Assembly (NCBI RefSeq): GCF_002150805.1
Contig: NZ_MTBA01000001.1
Coordinates: forward strand, 297,854 to 361,853
Reading direction: 5' to 3'
DNA from: Oceanospirillum sanctuarii
GTDB taxonomy: Bacteria; Pseudomonadota; Gammaproteobacteria; Pseudomonadales; Halomonadaceae
Length of the DNA: 64,000 nt
Below, piece after piece: positions 51,340 through 59,682 of this stretch; the stretch's first letter is position 1, and the number at the start of each line of letters is the position of its first letter. The position numbers were made by a program, and so were the translations under genes. The notes under the pieces are model-generated. The model was not told where the DNA came from and searched no databases. It saw only the letters and a list, made by a program, of their open reading frames with translations.

Positions 51340-52092
51340 TCAAATGGGCGGTTGACCACAGGCGCTGCGGAACATATTGCACTCGAACTGCATACCCTTG
51401 ATAAAGATTTCAATCGCCCGCTGATGGTCCAACTGATCGGCATGGGCGTTAATAAAATCAGCCATATCCTTCGGTGCTTCTGCCACCTGATTTGCTTCAA
51501 TCCACGACGCATAAAGGTTGTTCGGTGTTGCGTCCGGAGCCAGCGTTAGACCTATGTAAGTCCATAATGAGATACAAGGTGTCATAGCAACCACAAAATA
51601 GAGAGGATCCATGGTTTCAGCGATGGTACGTTCAAAGTCGGCATAAGCTTGTGCCAGATCCGTCAGTTGAACCGCTTTAGGATCTGCAATATGCCAGCCG
51701 GCAAAAACTTCAGCGTTGTAATCGAGATAATCTTTCTGGCGGGCGATGCAAAAGGCTTTAACCTCCGGATCTGTCGCCTTCGGGATTACAATACTGTAGT
51801 CATCAGCAGAATAGCTGCAGTAGGCTGCATCTAATACCGTGAACTGGCCATATTGATCAGGATTCAGATCAGAGTGAGCAATCCCCTGAACAAAGTCTGA
51901 CGCTAATGCGGCTTGCTGGTACTGAGTGGTTGCCGCCCACATCTGATCGTAAAGAGTTTCACCGGTGGCGGCAGCGAGCTTAACGGGCTTCTTCTTAAAG
52001 ACTGAGGTTGGCACCCGACTGCGGGGCGAGCGGGTGAGGATGCTGGCGCTTGTATTGGCGGATCTATTGGCGGTTCCGTTAGCTGGGCTCAT
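51340..52092 (-). CDS. TenA/thiaminase-II-like protein
   Basis: A protein of 250 residues. The first 35 are low-complexity Ser/Thr/Arg-rich and may not be translated or may be a mobile tail. The rest is the TenA fold: LYDQMWAATTQYQQAALASDFVQGIAHSDLN, DYLDYNAEVFAGW, the cysteine segment FVVAMTPCISLWTYIGLTLA that matches the catalytic Cys region, and IKGMQFECNMFRSA with the late Glu. TenA enzymes recycle degraded thiamine pyrimidines. The gene stands alone without other thiamine genes. A (TTGGTA)3 repeat lies just before its start, on the upstream side. Confidence 0.8.
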   Translation of the reverse strand: MSPANGTANRSANTSASILTRSPRSRVPTSVFKKKPVKLAAATGETLYDQMWAATTQYQQAALASDFVQGIAHSDLNPDQYGQFTVLDAAYCSYSADDYSIVIPKATDPEVKAFCIARQKDYLDYNAEVFAGWHIADPKAVQLTDLAQAYADFERTIAETMDPLYFVVAMTPCISLWTYIGLTLAPDATPNNLYASWIEANQVAEAPKDMADFINAHADQLDHQRAIEIFIKGMQFECNMFRSACGQPPI

Positions 52093-52238
52093 GATTCAGG
52101 TATCTTCCTTGGTATTGGTATTGGTATCGGATATCACCCCTGAGACTAAAACCCGGACATAGCCCGAAGCAAGTGAAAGATAAACTGCAGGATAAAAAGC
52201 GTTACAACAATACAGAGAACTTTATTTAGCCCCTGCTG
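52093..52238. other. Promoter region between the TenA-like and rnk genes
   Basis: This is the first part of the 344-base gap between the divergent TenA-like and rnk genes. A TTGGTA hexamer is repeated three times at about 52109-52127. No gene is seen. The second part of the gap holds two leader structures, listed separately. Confidence 0.4.
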
Positions 52239-52290
52239 TATAATGCTTGTCGAACCAAACACCTGATGCTTCCGGCGTCAGGTGTTTTTT
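52239..52290 (+). promoter_or_regulatory. TATAAT promoter element followed at once by a terminator hairpin
   Basis: A perfect TATAAT (52239-52244, preceded by TG) is followed after 12 bases by AAACACCTGA (52257-52266) pairing with TCAGGTGTTT (52278-52287) and a run of T residues. Transcripts starting near 52251 would stop after about 40 bases. It may be an attenuator for rnk downstream or a very small RNA. The -35 is not clear. Confidence 0.55.
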
Positions 52291-52381
52291 ATTGGCTCGA
52301 CTTTAATGCCCGTGGTGATTCTGTGAACCATACGGAATGGATATGCTGAAGCGCTACGATTGACAGACCCTAGGTGTAAAT

Positions 52382-52421
52382 CACTGCTCGGGGTTATCGC
52401 CCCGAAAGTTAAAGAGCAGTG
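52382..52421 (+). promoter_or_regulatory. Nested hairpin in the rnk leader
   Basis: CACTGCTC (52382-52389) pairs with GAGCAGTG (52414-52421); inside is a CGGGG/CCCCG stem (52389-52393/52100 region of the same loop, 52400-52404). The structure ends three bases before the AAGGAT ribosome site of rnk and could control its translation. Confidence 0.5.
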
Positions 52422-52436
52422 TTAAGGATTAAGAAA

Positions 52437-52847
52437 ATGCAAAATACGCAGCCTGACATCATTATCTCTGAATCTGATGCAGAGAAGCTGGATGAGCTGT
52501 TAGCGAAGGTTTCCCAAAAGGATTTTCCGGGAAAAGGTAATCTTGAGAAGGAACTTGACCGGGCGACTATCGTGCCGTCGTCTCAGATTCCGGAAAACGT
52601 GGTGACCATGAATTCCAGAGTACGCTTTAAAGATGTGAACTCTGACAAGAGCTTTACCATGACGCTGGTGTACCCGAAGAGTGCTGGACAGGAGAATACC
52701 GTTTCGGTACTGGCTCCTATGGGCTCTGCGCTTTTAGGTTTGTCGGTAGGGCAGCAGATCAGTTGGCCTAAACCAGCGGGCGGTGTGATGACGGTTGAGA
52801 TCGAAGAGATTCTTTACCAACCGGAACGTGATGGCGCATTGGCCTGA
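52437..52847 (+). CDS. rnk: Nucleoside diphosphate kinase regulator Rnk
   Basis: A 136-residue protein of the Rnk/GreA-C family. The N-terminal helical part (IIISESDAEKLDELLAKV) is shorter than the GreA coiled coil; the C-terminal FKBP-like domain has NVVTMNSRVRFKDVNSDKSFTMTLVYP and SVLAPMGSALLGLSVGQQISWPKPAGG. Rnk binds RNA polymerase but does not cleave transcripts. ATG 52437 follows AAGGATT. Two leader structures precede it. Confidence 0.92.
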   Translation: MQNTQPDIIISESDAEKLDELLAKVSQKDFPGKGNLEKELDRATIVPSSQIPENVVTMNSRVRFKDVNSDKSFTMTLVYPKSAGQENTVSVLAPMGSALLGLSVGQQISWPKPAGGVMTVEIEEILYQPERDGALA

Positions 52848-52907
52848 TCGACCCGGGGGCTCTTAGCAAATCGATTTGAGCACTTACAGCAATAAAACAG
52901 CGCCCAT

Positions 52908-52953
52908 AAAAAAGGCGGGATGCAACAGATTGAATCTGTGCTCCCGCCTTTTT
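52908..52953. terminator. Bidirectional terminator
   Basis: AAAAAAGGCGGGA (52908-52920) and TCCCGCCTTTTT (52942-52953) pair around an inner ACAGATT/AATCTGT stem, between the convergent rnk and permease genes. Confidence 0.88.
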
Positions 52954-52994
52954 CGTTTCAGCTGTTACAGCTCATCAAGAGCTGCTTCTGATGA

Positions 52995-54176
52995 TCAGTA
53001 GAACTGAGCACCCACCAGCAGGAAACCAAACAGCAGAGTGCTCACCAGAGCGATCTGGCCGCCTGGAGTCACATAAGCCACTTCACCATCCTGACGGCTG
53101 CGCCATACCATAGCAACCGGAATAAAGATCGCCAGAACGGTCAGAGCCAGACCAGCGTAGCTCAGAGCTTTCAGGAACTCGCCCGGAGCGCTGGACGCCA
53201 TAATCAGGGCAGGGATCAGCGTCAGAGCGATCGCAGGAATCTTGCCGTCAACCACAGGCTTCTGATCACACATTTCACGGATAAAGCCGTACAGGGACAG
53301 TGCCACACCCAGGAAGGAGGTCAGCAGAGCCATCGCCGCGAACAGTTTCAGTACAGAGCCCAGACCAGCGCCACTTTCACCAAGTGCAGTCACCAGCTGT
53401 TCAACGCCATTCAGACCAGCCAGTTGCTCAGGAGCTACAGCATTCATGCAGGCCCAGAACCATGCGATGTAGCAAACCAGAGGGATCAGACTGCCCACGA
53501 TAACCACTTTGCTGAAGTGCTTGCCTTCGCCATCTTCGGTGTAGCTAACCAGCGGCGGGATCACAACCATAAAGCCAAACGAGGTGAACAGAACCGGCAG
53601 CGCGGCCATGATCTGTGCCTGGGTATCGCCTGCCTGTGCAGTGGTCAGGCTGGTCTGATGTGCGGTATCCGGAGCCAGAGAGGCAAGGGAGTAAAGAGCA
53701 ACCACCATGGCTACCAGCATGATCGCGAAGAACAGACGGTTCAGGCGGTCAACTGCGCCGGTACCCAGAACAATGGTGATACCCGCAAGCAGGGTGAACA
53801 GAGTACGGCTGAAGCCAAGGCTGACTTCAAGGCCCATATATTTCAGAGCAACCTGCAGCAGTTCGCTGGCACCCAGAATATAAGCCATCAGCAGGAACAC
53901 CAGCAGGAAGATCATACTGGAGTTGGTAATCAGCTGACCGATACGTCCCAGCCATTTACCGGACATGGAGTGCATGTTTTCACCGGGGTGGTGATTCACA
54001 TTCACTTCCAGCAGTAACAGGGCAGCCAGAGTCGTAAACGCCCAAACAAAAAACAGAAGTCCCAGACCCAGACCAAAACCCAGAGGTGCCAGAACCATAG
54101 GAATAGCGAGCATGCCCGCACCAAGTGCAGTCCCTGCCACCAGCAGTGTGCTTCCCAAGAAACGAGTGGATACCAC
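52995..54176 (-). CDS. Aromatic amino acid permease, HAAAP family
   Basis: A 393-residue inner-membrane protein with eleven predicted helices of the hydroxy/aromatic amino acid permease family (TyrP, Mtr): STLLVAGTALGAGMLAIPMVLAPLGFG, VNVNHHPGENMHSM and LPVLFTSFGFMVVIPPLVSYTEDG. It takes up tyrosine or tryptophan with protons. The start is a GTG with GGGAG upstream. Which aromatic amino acid is not clear from the sequence. Confidence 0.92.
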   Translation of the reverse strand: MVSTRFLGSTLLVAGTALGAGMLAIPMVLAPLGFGLGLGLLFFVWAFTTLAALLLLEVNVNHHPGENMHSMSGKWLGRIGQLITNSSMIFLLVFLLMAYILGASELLQVALKYMGLEVSLGFSRTLFTLLAGITIVLGTGAVDRLNRLFFAIMLVAMVVALYSLASLAPDTAHQTSLTTAQAGDTQAQIMAALPVLFTSFGFMVVIPPLVSYTEDGEGKHFSKVVIVGSLIPLVCYIAWFWACMNAVAPEQLAGLNGVEQLVTALGESGAGLGSVLKLFAAMALLTSFLGVALSLYGFIREMCDQKPVVDGKIPAIALTLIPALIMASSAPGEFLKALSYAGLALTVLAIFIPVAMVWRSRQDGEVAYVTPGGQIALVSTLLFGFLLVGAQFY

Positions 54177-54523
54177 GTTGTTCTCCCAATGTTGTCTTTA
54201 TTATGAAATTGTGAAGAGGTGGCGATACTAACGAAAAGGATTTTTGCAGGCTAGTATTTTGTTTTATATCAATGTTCCAGTTGATTATTCTGCTATCAAA
54301 TTTTTTGTAGGCTAAACATCTGATGTTGATGGGCTTTTCAGAAAGATCGGAAAAAGAGGGATTAGCCGCTAAGCCCCATGAATAAAGGGGTGATGCTGAT
54401 CAATTGGTAGGTTGGAATAGACTTTGAAGATATGTTTGTAAGTGATACTCAGCGACCATAAAGGCCGCTGATTTTGTATCGTAAATATTTTTTTACAAGG
54501 TGGCTTTCGCGTTACCTATGAGC
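54177..54523 (-). other. Intergenic region upstream of the aromatic permease gene
   Basis: These 347 bases contain no gene and are AT-rich. CGTAAA-TATTTT-TTTACA at 54480-54497 matches the TyrR box (TGTAAA-N6-TTTACA) with one mismatch, but it is 300 bases from the permease start and could be chance. Confidence 0.35.
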
Positions 54524-55519
54524 TTAAAGCTCGACAATCAGTTTGCCCTGATTACCGCCAGTAAACAGCAGGTTCAGACCACCAACAGCGGATGTCAGAC
54601 CTTTAAGGGTATGACTGCGATACTGGATCTGACCTTTCTGAACATAAGGCACCAGCAGTTCAAGTAATTGCGGCACTTCATGGAAGTGATCCGGCATGGT
54701 GAAGCCCTGAATCATCAGGCGTTTTTTGATGATATTCATCCAGTTAGGGCCTGGAGCAGGTGTCGCAGCTGTGTAATCCGCAATCATGCCGCAGACGATG
54801 ATACGGCCATGGGCGTTCATACGCTGGTAGATATGCTGCTGAATCGGCCCGCCGGTATTTTCAAAGAAGAGGTCTATGCCGTTGGGTGTCAGTTCAGCCA
54901 GTTTTTCCGCCAGGTTATCGGTTTTGTAGTTGATTGCACCATCAAAACCCAGAGTGTTCACGATCCAGTCCGCTTTATCTTCGCTGCCGACTACACCGAT
55001 AACACGCAGGCCTTCTGCTTTAGCCAGCTGACCGACAATAGAGCCTACTGAGCCCGCTGCACCGGTAACGATCAGGGTTTCACCTGACTTAGGCTGGCCA
55101 ACGCGCAACAGACCCTGAGTAGCGGTCAGTCCCGGCAGTGCCAGTACAGAAAGCACCATATCAGCAGGTAGGGAAGGATCAACCTTGTTGACTCCCTGAC
55201 CCTGACTGACCGCATATTCCTGCCAACCGAACATGCCGGTTACCTTATCACCAACCGCAAAATCCGGATGCTGGGATTCAATCACCTCGGCATAACCGCT
55301 TGAGCGCATGACATCGCCCAGTTCAACGGGTGGGATATAGCTTTCACGATCGTCGCTCATCCAACCCAGCATCGCAGGGTCCAGAGACATATGAGTCTGG
55401 CGAATCAGAAATTCTCCTGCGGAAATCCTTGGTACAGGGTTTTGCTCTACCTGAAACAGTTCAGCAGTAGGAGCGCCCTGTGGGCGAGCGATCAGTTTGA
55501 TTTGCGTATTCTGAGTCAT
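54524..55519 (-). CDS. NADP-dependent zinc-free oxidoreductase (MDR superfamily)
   Basis: A 331-residue medium-chain reductase of the leukotriene B4 dehydrogenase/CurA type: FLIRQTHMSLDPAMLGWMSD, GYAEVIESQHPDFAVGDKVTGMFGWQEYAV, the nucleotide-binding GAAGSVGSIVGQLAKAEG and LFFENTGGPIQQHIYQRMN. No zinc ligands are present. These enzymes reduce activated C=C bonds or other enones with NADPH. It is divergent from a LysR regulator gene, the likely activator. Confidence 0.92.
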   Translation of the reverse strand: MTQNTQIKLIARPQGAPTAELFQVEQNPVPRISAGEFLIRQTHMSLDPAMLGWMSDDRESYIPPVELGDVMRSSGYAEVIESQHPDFAVGDKVTGMFGWQEYAVSQGQGVNKVDPSLPADMVLSVLALPGLTATQGLLRVGQPKSGETLIVTGAAGSVGSIVGQLAKAEGLRVIGVVGSEDKADWIVNTLGFDGAINYKTDNLAEKLAELTPNGIDLFFENTGGPIQQHIYQRMNAHGRIIVCGMIADYTAATPAPGPNWMNIIKKRLMIQGFTMPDHFHEVPQLLELLVPYVQKGQIQYRSHTLKGLTSAVGGLNLLFTGGNQGKLIVEL

Positions 55520-55657
55520 AATTTTCTCAATTCGTTTTAAGTCTGTTGGACTGAATAGAAAGGGTAGGTGGTCGATCTACCTGGCCACTCCCTAAGGTTA
55601 TGTCGCTATTTTATTCACTGAATTTGAGAGATATAGACGCTAAAATAGGAATCATCT

Positions 55658-55672
55658 TTGTCATTAAGACAA
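55658..55672. promoter_or_regulatory. LysR-type palindrome in the divergent promoter
   Basis: TTGTC-ATTAA-GACAA is a perfect 15 bp dyad that fits the T-N11-A rule for LysR operators, 38 bases before the LysR start and 139 bases before the oxidoreductase start. Confidence 0.55.
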
Positions 55673-55709
55673 TAATTGCAGCAAAACCGGAAACAGAGCC
55701 TAAAGCGAT

Positions 55710-56618
55710 ATGGATCAGTTAAAAGCGATGCGCTACTTCGTAAAGGTGGCAGAAAGTGGCAGTTTCACCAAAGCTGCCCAGCATTTTGATGTACCGGCGT
55801 CATCCTTGTCCCGACGGGTCGCGGATCTGGAGAACCATCTGGGAGCCGTGCTGCTGAAGCGCTCAACCCGTGTGGTGCGACTGACGGAGATCGGCAGACT
55901 GTATCTGCAGCAGGTGAGGGATATTCTTTCCCGACTGGAGGCGACTGATGAGTTAGTGGGCAGTTACCAGAGTAAACCCATGGGGCATCTCAAAATCAGT
56001 GCCACAGTGGGGTTTGGTGAAACCCTGTTATTACCGCTGATGGACGAGTTTTCGTCCCGTTATCCGGACATCGTGCTGGATATTGAGCTGAGTGATGCGC
56101 TTTCAACCCTGGGCAGAGATGATGTCGATATCGCCATTCGGGGCGGCTATGTACCGGATGAAAGGGTGGTAGCGGTTAAACTGCGGGATAACCGTTTTAT
56201 TCTGGCTGGTGCTCCTGCTTATCTTGAGCGGGAAGGTATGCCATCTCATCCTCAGGATCTGAAAGATCATAAAGGACTGCTTTATCGCGCACCTATCGGC
56301 ATATTGCCCTGGATCAGCCTGATTGATGGAGAGTGGCAGGATGTTTCCCCGCACAAGGTTGCAGTCAGCAATGCCGGTCGTTGGTTGGTGGAGAAAGCGA
56401 TTAACGCTGATGGCTTGCTGATGCTGCCCAGATGGGCGCTGCAGAGTGCTCTGGATAGCGGTGAGTTACTGGAAATTCCGTTAAACCCTGAGGTGGCTGT
56501 GACCCGAAGTGAAAAGCTGGGTATCTATCTGCTCTATCAGCAGAACCGTTATCAGGTGCCGAAAATTAGAGCTGCAGTGGATTTTCTGGTAACCCGTCTT
56601 TCAGTGAATCAGAGTTAA
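55710..56618 (+). CDS. LysR family transcriptional regulator
   Basis: A 302-residue LysR regulator of the CrgA/YafC-like branch: MDQLKAMRYFVKVAESGSFTKAAQHFDVPASSLSRRVADLENHLG in part for the winged helix, RLTEIGRLYLQQVRDIL for the linker and an effector domain beginning GHLKISATVGFGE. It likely regulates the divergent oxidoreductase gene and itself through the dyad at 55658-55672. Ligand unknown. Confidence 0.93.
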   Translation: MDQLKAMRYFVKVAESGSFTKAAQHFDVPASSLSRRVADLENHLGAVLLKRSTRVVRLTEIGRLYLQQVRDILSRLEATDELVGSYQSKPMGHLKISATVGFGETLLLPLMDEFSSRYPDIVLDIELSDALSTLGRDDVDIAIRGGYVPDERVVAVKLRDNRFILAGAPAYLEREGMPSHPQDLKDHKGLLYRAPIGILPWISLIDGEWQDVSPHKVAVSNAGRWLVEKAINADGLLMLPRWALQSALDSGELLEIPLNPEVAVTRSEKLGIYLLYQQNRYQVPKIRAAVDFLVTRLSVNQS

Positions 56619-56646
56619 AATGCCGGTTACAAAGAGCAGAGACCAA

Positions 56647-56677
56647 AAAGGCCACAATCCCTGAGGATGCGGCCTTT
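56647..56677. terminator. Bidirectional terminator
   Basis: AAAGGCC and GGCCTTT pair around an inner ATCC/GGAT hairpin with small bulges, between the convergent LysR and yciA genes. Confidence 0.75.
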
Positions 56678-56701
56678 CCTGTGAGCACGGATTACCGAAT
56701 A

Positions 56702-57121
56702 TTAAAGCGTGAACTCTTCCACGGCATAGTCCGGCAGCTGGTCTTTTTGCGGAACCGGAGTCGGATTACCTTCCTCATCCAGAGCGACAAACTTGAAGAT
56801 CGCCTCCGTCACTTTTTCACGCAGGCCGATCTGACCACGGCGCACCCAGGCCTCAACGTGGATCTTCATTGAGGTTTTGCCTACCTCAACCACATCGGTA
56901 TAAACACCCAGAATATCGCCCACCTTAACCGGACGGATAAAGCTCATGCCTTCAACCGCAACCGTCACCACACGCTGCTGTGCCCGCTGACTGGCACAAA
57001 TACCTGCCGCTATATCCATCTGAGCCAGAACCCAACCACCAAAGATATCACCGGAAGGATTGGTATCCGCTGGCATCGCCATGGTACGGGTCGTTAAGCG
57101 ACCTTTAGTTTCTTGTGTCAT
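56702..57121 (-). CDS. yciA: Acyl-CoA thioesterase YciA
   Basis: A 139-residue hotdog-fold thioesterase: TRTMAMPADTNPSGDIFGGWVLAQMDIAAG contains the N-PSGDIFGGW catalytic region of YciA, then VAVEGMSFIRPVKVGDILGVYTDV and HVEAWVRR. It cleaves a wide range of acyl-CoAs. Length and start fit E. coli YciA (132). Confidence 0.95.
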   Translation of the reverse strand: MTQETKGRLTTRTMAMPADTNPSGDIFGGWVLAQMDIAAGICASQRAQQRVVTVAVEGMSFIRPVKVGDILGVYTDVVEVGKTSMKIHVEAWVRRGQIGLREKVTEAIFKFVALDEEGNPTPVPQKDQLPDYAVEEFTL

Positions 57122-57389
57122 AGAAGGTTCCCCAACCTAATATCCATGCCTCAACCCTAATATTTATGGGAAGACGCACCTTGCTTGTAATAGGTTGATT
57201 GTAACTCAGGAAATTATGAAAAACCGACCGGTCACAGTGTTTATTGCTGAAAAATAGAGCCAAAGCAGTATTTGCTTAGTTTGTTGAAGCTTAAGGCTTA
57301 TTTAAGCTTTGATAATAATACTGGCGACTCACTTAAACTCTGGCTGGTCAGGGATTTCTTGTCAGACCTACTGAAGTTGGATCGCTTGT

Positions 57390-58082
57390 ATGATGCAGCA
57401 ACGTAAACACTGGGTTCTTCTCAGCTTTATTTGTCTGGTTGTATTTTTTATCGGTTGGCCTGAGCTGGATTTGATCTTTAGCGGGCTTTACTTTGATTCT
57501 TCTTCTCATAGCTTCCCCGCCAATCAGGAGAACTGGGTTCGATTTGTTTATGTGCTGTTCAAGGATATGCCACTGGTCCTTGTGCCTGCGCTCTTACTTT
57601 TGACCTTGATCTCCTGGCTCAGATTTTCCCCGGCAAAATTACGCTGCAAGCGACACAAGCTGCTTTTCTTACTGTTGTTTTTGCTGATAGGACCGGGATT
57701 ATTGGTTCATGCAGGTTTTAAAAACAACTGGGACAGAGCAAGACCCAGGGATGTGGTGCAGTTTGGCGGTGAGCAGCATTTCAGTCCCGCATGGATTGTC
57801 AGTGATCAGTGTGAGAAGAACTGTTCCTTTACCAGTGGCCATGCGGCAATGGGCTTTGCTTTTATCGCCTTAGCCTGGGTTTGGGAGTGGCAGCTGGGGC
57901 TCTTAGTGGGAGTGATTATCGGCTTATTTGTTGGCGAGGTTCGGGTAATACAGGGAGGGCATTTTCTGAGTGATATTATCTTCTCAGGCTATATCTGTTA
58001 CTTCACCGCCTGGTTGCTGGCAAAAGTGATTTTGCCTAAAGAGCAAAACCATCAGTTGTTACAAAAGAGTCACTGGCGCTAG
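57390..58082 (+). CDS. PAP2 family phosphatase, lipid-type
   Basis: A 230-residue inner-membrane phosphatase with six predicted helices. The three PAP2 motifs are KNNWDRARPRD (KxxxxxxRP), CSFTSGHAAMGFAF (xSGH) and RVIQGGHFLSDI. This spacing is typical of LpxE/LpxF-like or undecaprenyl-phosphate-type enzymes that remove phosphate from lipids on the periplasmic side. Which lipid is not clear. The stop codon lies within the hairpin at 58066-58093. Confidence 0.9.
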   Translation: MMQQRKHWVLLSFICLVVFFIGWPELDLIFSGLYFDSSSHSFPANQENWVRFVYVLFKDMPLVLVPALLLLTLISWLRFSPAKLRCKRHKLLFLLLFLLIGPGLLVHAGFKNNWDRARPRDVVQFGGEQHFSPAWIVSDQCEKNCSFTSGHAAMGFAFIALAWVWEWQLGLLVGVIIGLFVGEVRVIQGGHFLSDIIFSGYICYFTAWLLAKVILPKEQNHQLLQKSHWR

Positions 58083-58093
58083 CCAGTGACTCT
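58066..58093 (-). terminator. Terminator of the fRMsr gene inside the PAP2 gene tail
   Basis: AGAGTCACTGGC and GCCAGTGACTCT form a perfect 12 bp stem with a GCTA loop; reading the minus strand, TTTTG follows. The stem overlaps the PAP2 stop codon on the other strand, so the terminator is part of both genes' 3' ends. Confidence 0.7.
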
Positions 58094-58124
58094 GACCTTT
58101 CGGGTAAATTCTGCCGTCCTAGCC

Positions 58125-58607
58125 TTAAAGCATCAGGCCGATCATGGAGGTCAGTTTCTCCAGCCAATGCTGATCAACTTCATCGAAGTCGTTCAGTTGA
58201 TCGCTGTCGATATCCAGTACCCAGGCGACTTTGCCGCGCTTAAAAATCGGTAACACGATTTCGGATTTGGAGGCGCTGGAGCAGGCGATATGGCCCGGAA
58301 ACTCGTCAACATTGGGCACAACCAAGGTTTTGCGTTGCTCAAATACTGCACCACAAACGCCTTTGCCTTTGGGGATTCGTGTGCAGGCAACAGGGCCCTG
58401 AAAGGGACCAAGAACCAGCATGTCCGGTGTCTCTGCATGGTAAAAACCCACCCAGAAATAGCCCATACCTTCTTTTAGTGCTGCACTAATGTTCGCCAGA
58501 TTCGCGATTACATCCTGCTCGGTGCTTACCAGAGCTTCAATCTGAGGTAACAGGCTCTGATATTTTTGCGCCTTATTGCCTTCAATTACGGAAATCTGTT
58601 CTGCCAT
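58125..58607 (-). CDS. msrC: Free methionine-(R)-sulfoxide reductase, GAF domain
   Basis: A 160-residue GAF-fold protein of the fRMsr (YebR) family. It reduces free methionine-R-sulfoxide. The three cysteines of the catalytic site are visible: VACTRIPKGKGVCGAVF and FPGHIACSSASKSEIVLPIF, the last Cys being the catalytic one. ATG 58607 has AGGA 11 bases upstream; the ATG at 58637 has no ribosome site and adds ten residues. Confidence 0.94.
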   Translation of the reverse strand: MAEQISVIEGNKAQKYQSLLPQIEALVSTEQDVIANLANISAALKEGMGYFWVGFYHAETPDMLVLGPFQGPVACTRIPKGKGVCGAVFEQRKTLVVPNVDEFPGHIACSSASKSEIVLPIFKRGKVAWVLDIDSDQLNDFDEVDQHWLEKLTSMIGLML

Positions 58608-58792
58608 CTTTAAAGAAGTCCTTACTGACTTGTTCATACCGGATTAAGCTTTTGATCTGTGGGGACGATGTTTTGTCTGCTTAATCTAAGGTCTTAAGAT
58701 TAAAGTCGTAGATAAAAATGAATACAGAATAGTGTTTGCCGCGTATATCGACAAGTAAGTTCTGTCTAATAAAGTTCCGGAAGAGGTTTTGT

Positions 58793-59503
58793 ATGCGACT
58801 GATAAGTCACGGTTTTGTCGGTTTTAAGGGGGATAAAAGAGCTACCCCGACATCTTTGTATAGCTTGATATCGGTTGTTCTTCTGATGCTCATAAGCTCA
58901 TTTGCTAAGGCAGAAAATCCGGATCAGAACGGAGAAATTCGCTTTTCGCCCATGCTGATGATGCAGTGGCCAACAAAAGAGTTTGAAGGCTTTACGGATT
59001 ACCAGCTCGCCAAGGATGCCGGCTCGCCTGCTATTAAAGCCAACAGTAAGGGTGCGGCTTCCGGCCTGTTTTATGAAACCGAGATTGATCTGAATAAAAC
59101 CCCGTACCTTAGCTGGCGCTGGAAGGTGACCCGGCTGCCGGATCTGGATAACGAGCGGATCAAGAAAGGTGATGATTTTGCTGCCCGGGTTTATGTGGTG
59201 GTGAATGACGGCTGGACTTTTTTCAGCACTAAGGCGATCAGTTATGTCTGGTCAGCACAGTCTCCGGTAGGGGAGGAGTGGCCTAATCCTTTTGCTGGCG
59301 GCAGCGCCATGATGGTGTCCGTACGCCATCGGCCTGCAGGAGATGGCTGGTACACCGAGAAACGTAACCTGAAAAGTGACCTTAAGCGGCTGTTTGGCAA
59401 AGAGATTACCACCATCAAAGCGATTGCCATTATGACGGATACCGATAACTCCGGCAGTGAAGCGGAAGCCTGGTACGGTGATCTGGTGTTTTCTGCGGAT
59501 TAA
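58793..59503 (+). CDS. DUF3047 family exported protein
   Basis: A 236-residue protein. ATG 58793 follows GGAAGAGG. A hydrophobic segment ([17 protein letters not shown]) near residue 35 acts as signal peptide or anchor. The rest is the DUF3047 domain: [63 protein letters not shown] [22 protein letters not shown], ending [23 protein letters not shown]. It is likely a periplasmic beta-sandwich protein that binds sugar or lipid. Function unknown. Confidence 0.9.
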   Translation: MRLISHGFVGFKGDKRATPTSLYSLISVVLLMLISSFAKAENPDQNGEIRFSPMLMMQWPTKEFEGFTDYQLAKDAGSPAIKANSKGAASGLFYETEIDLNKTPYLSWRWKVTRLPDLDNERIKKGDDFAARVYVVVNDGWTFFSTKAISYVWSAQSPVGEEWPNPFAGGSAMMVSVRHRPAGDGWYTEKRNLKSDLKRLFGKEITTIKAIAIMTDTDNSGSEAEAWYGDLVFSAD

Positions 59504-59649
59504 CCGGAATCGCCTTTCGCAGAGCGGCAGCGTTGGGAGCAGTAACGTACCTGCTCCCAATCTTTAGCCCATTTCTTGCGCCACTTAAAAGGGCGATTGC
59601 AGGTCGGGCAGGTCTTCTCCGGCAGGAAATTTTTCTTATGGCCTTTCAT
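59500..59649 (-). CDS. DUF2256 small zinc-ribbon protein
   Basis: A 49-residue protein not long enough for usual cut-offs. It reads [20 protein letters not shown], then [20 protein letters not shown] and CRSAKGDSG. The two pairs of cysteines (CPTC and CSQRC) and the [13 protein letters not shown] segment define DUF2256. Its start is 34 bases downstream of the photolyase stop in the same direction, and DUF2256 is usually found with or fused to this type of photolyase. The last four bases overlap the DUF3047 stop on the other strand. Confidence 0.92.
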   Translation of the reverse strand: MKGHKKNFLPEKTCPTCNRPFKWRKKWAKDWEQVRYCSQRCRSAKGDSG

Positions 59650-59682
59650 CTCTAATGGCCTCTTAACGATTTTTACCTTTCA

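Noticed and set aside
54480..54497. TyrR box-like sequence upstream of the aromatic permease gene
   Set aside because: It matches with one mismatch but lies 300 bases from the start in an AT-rich stretch, where such matches arise by chance; kept only as a note.
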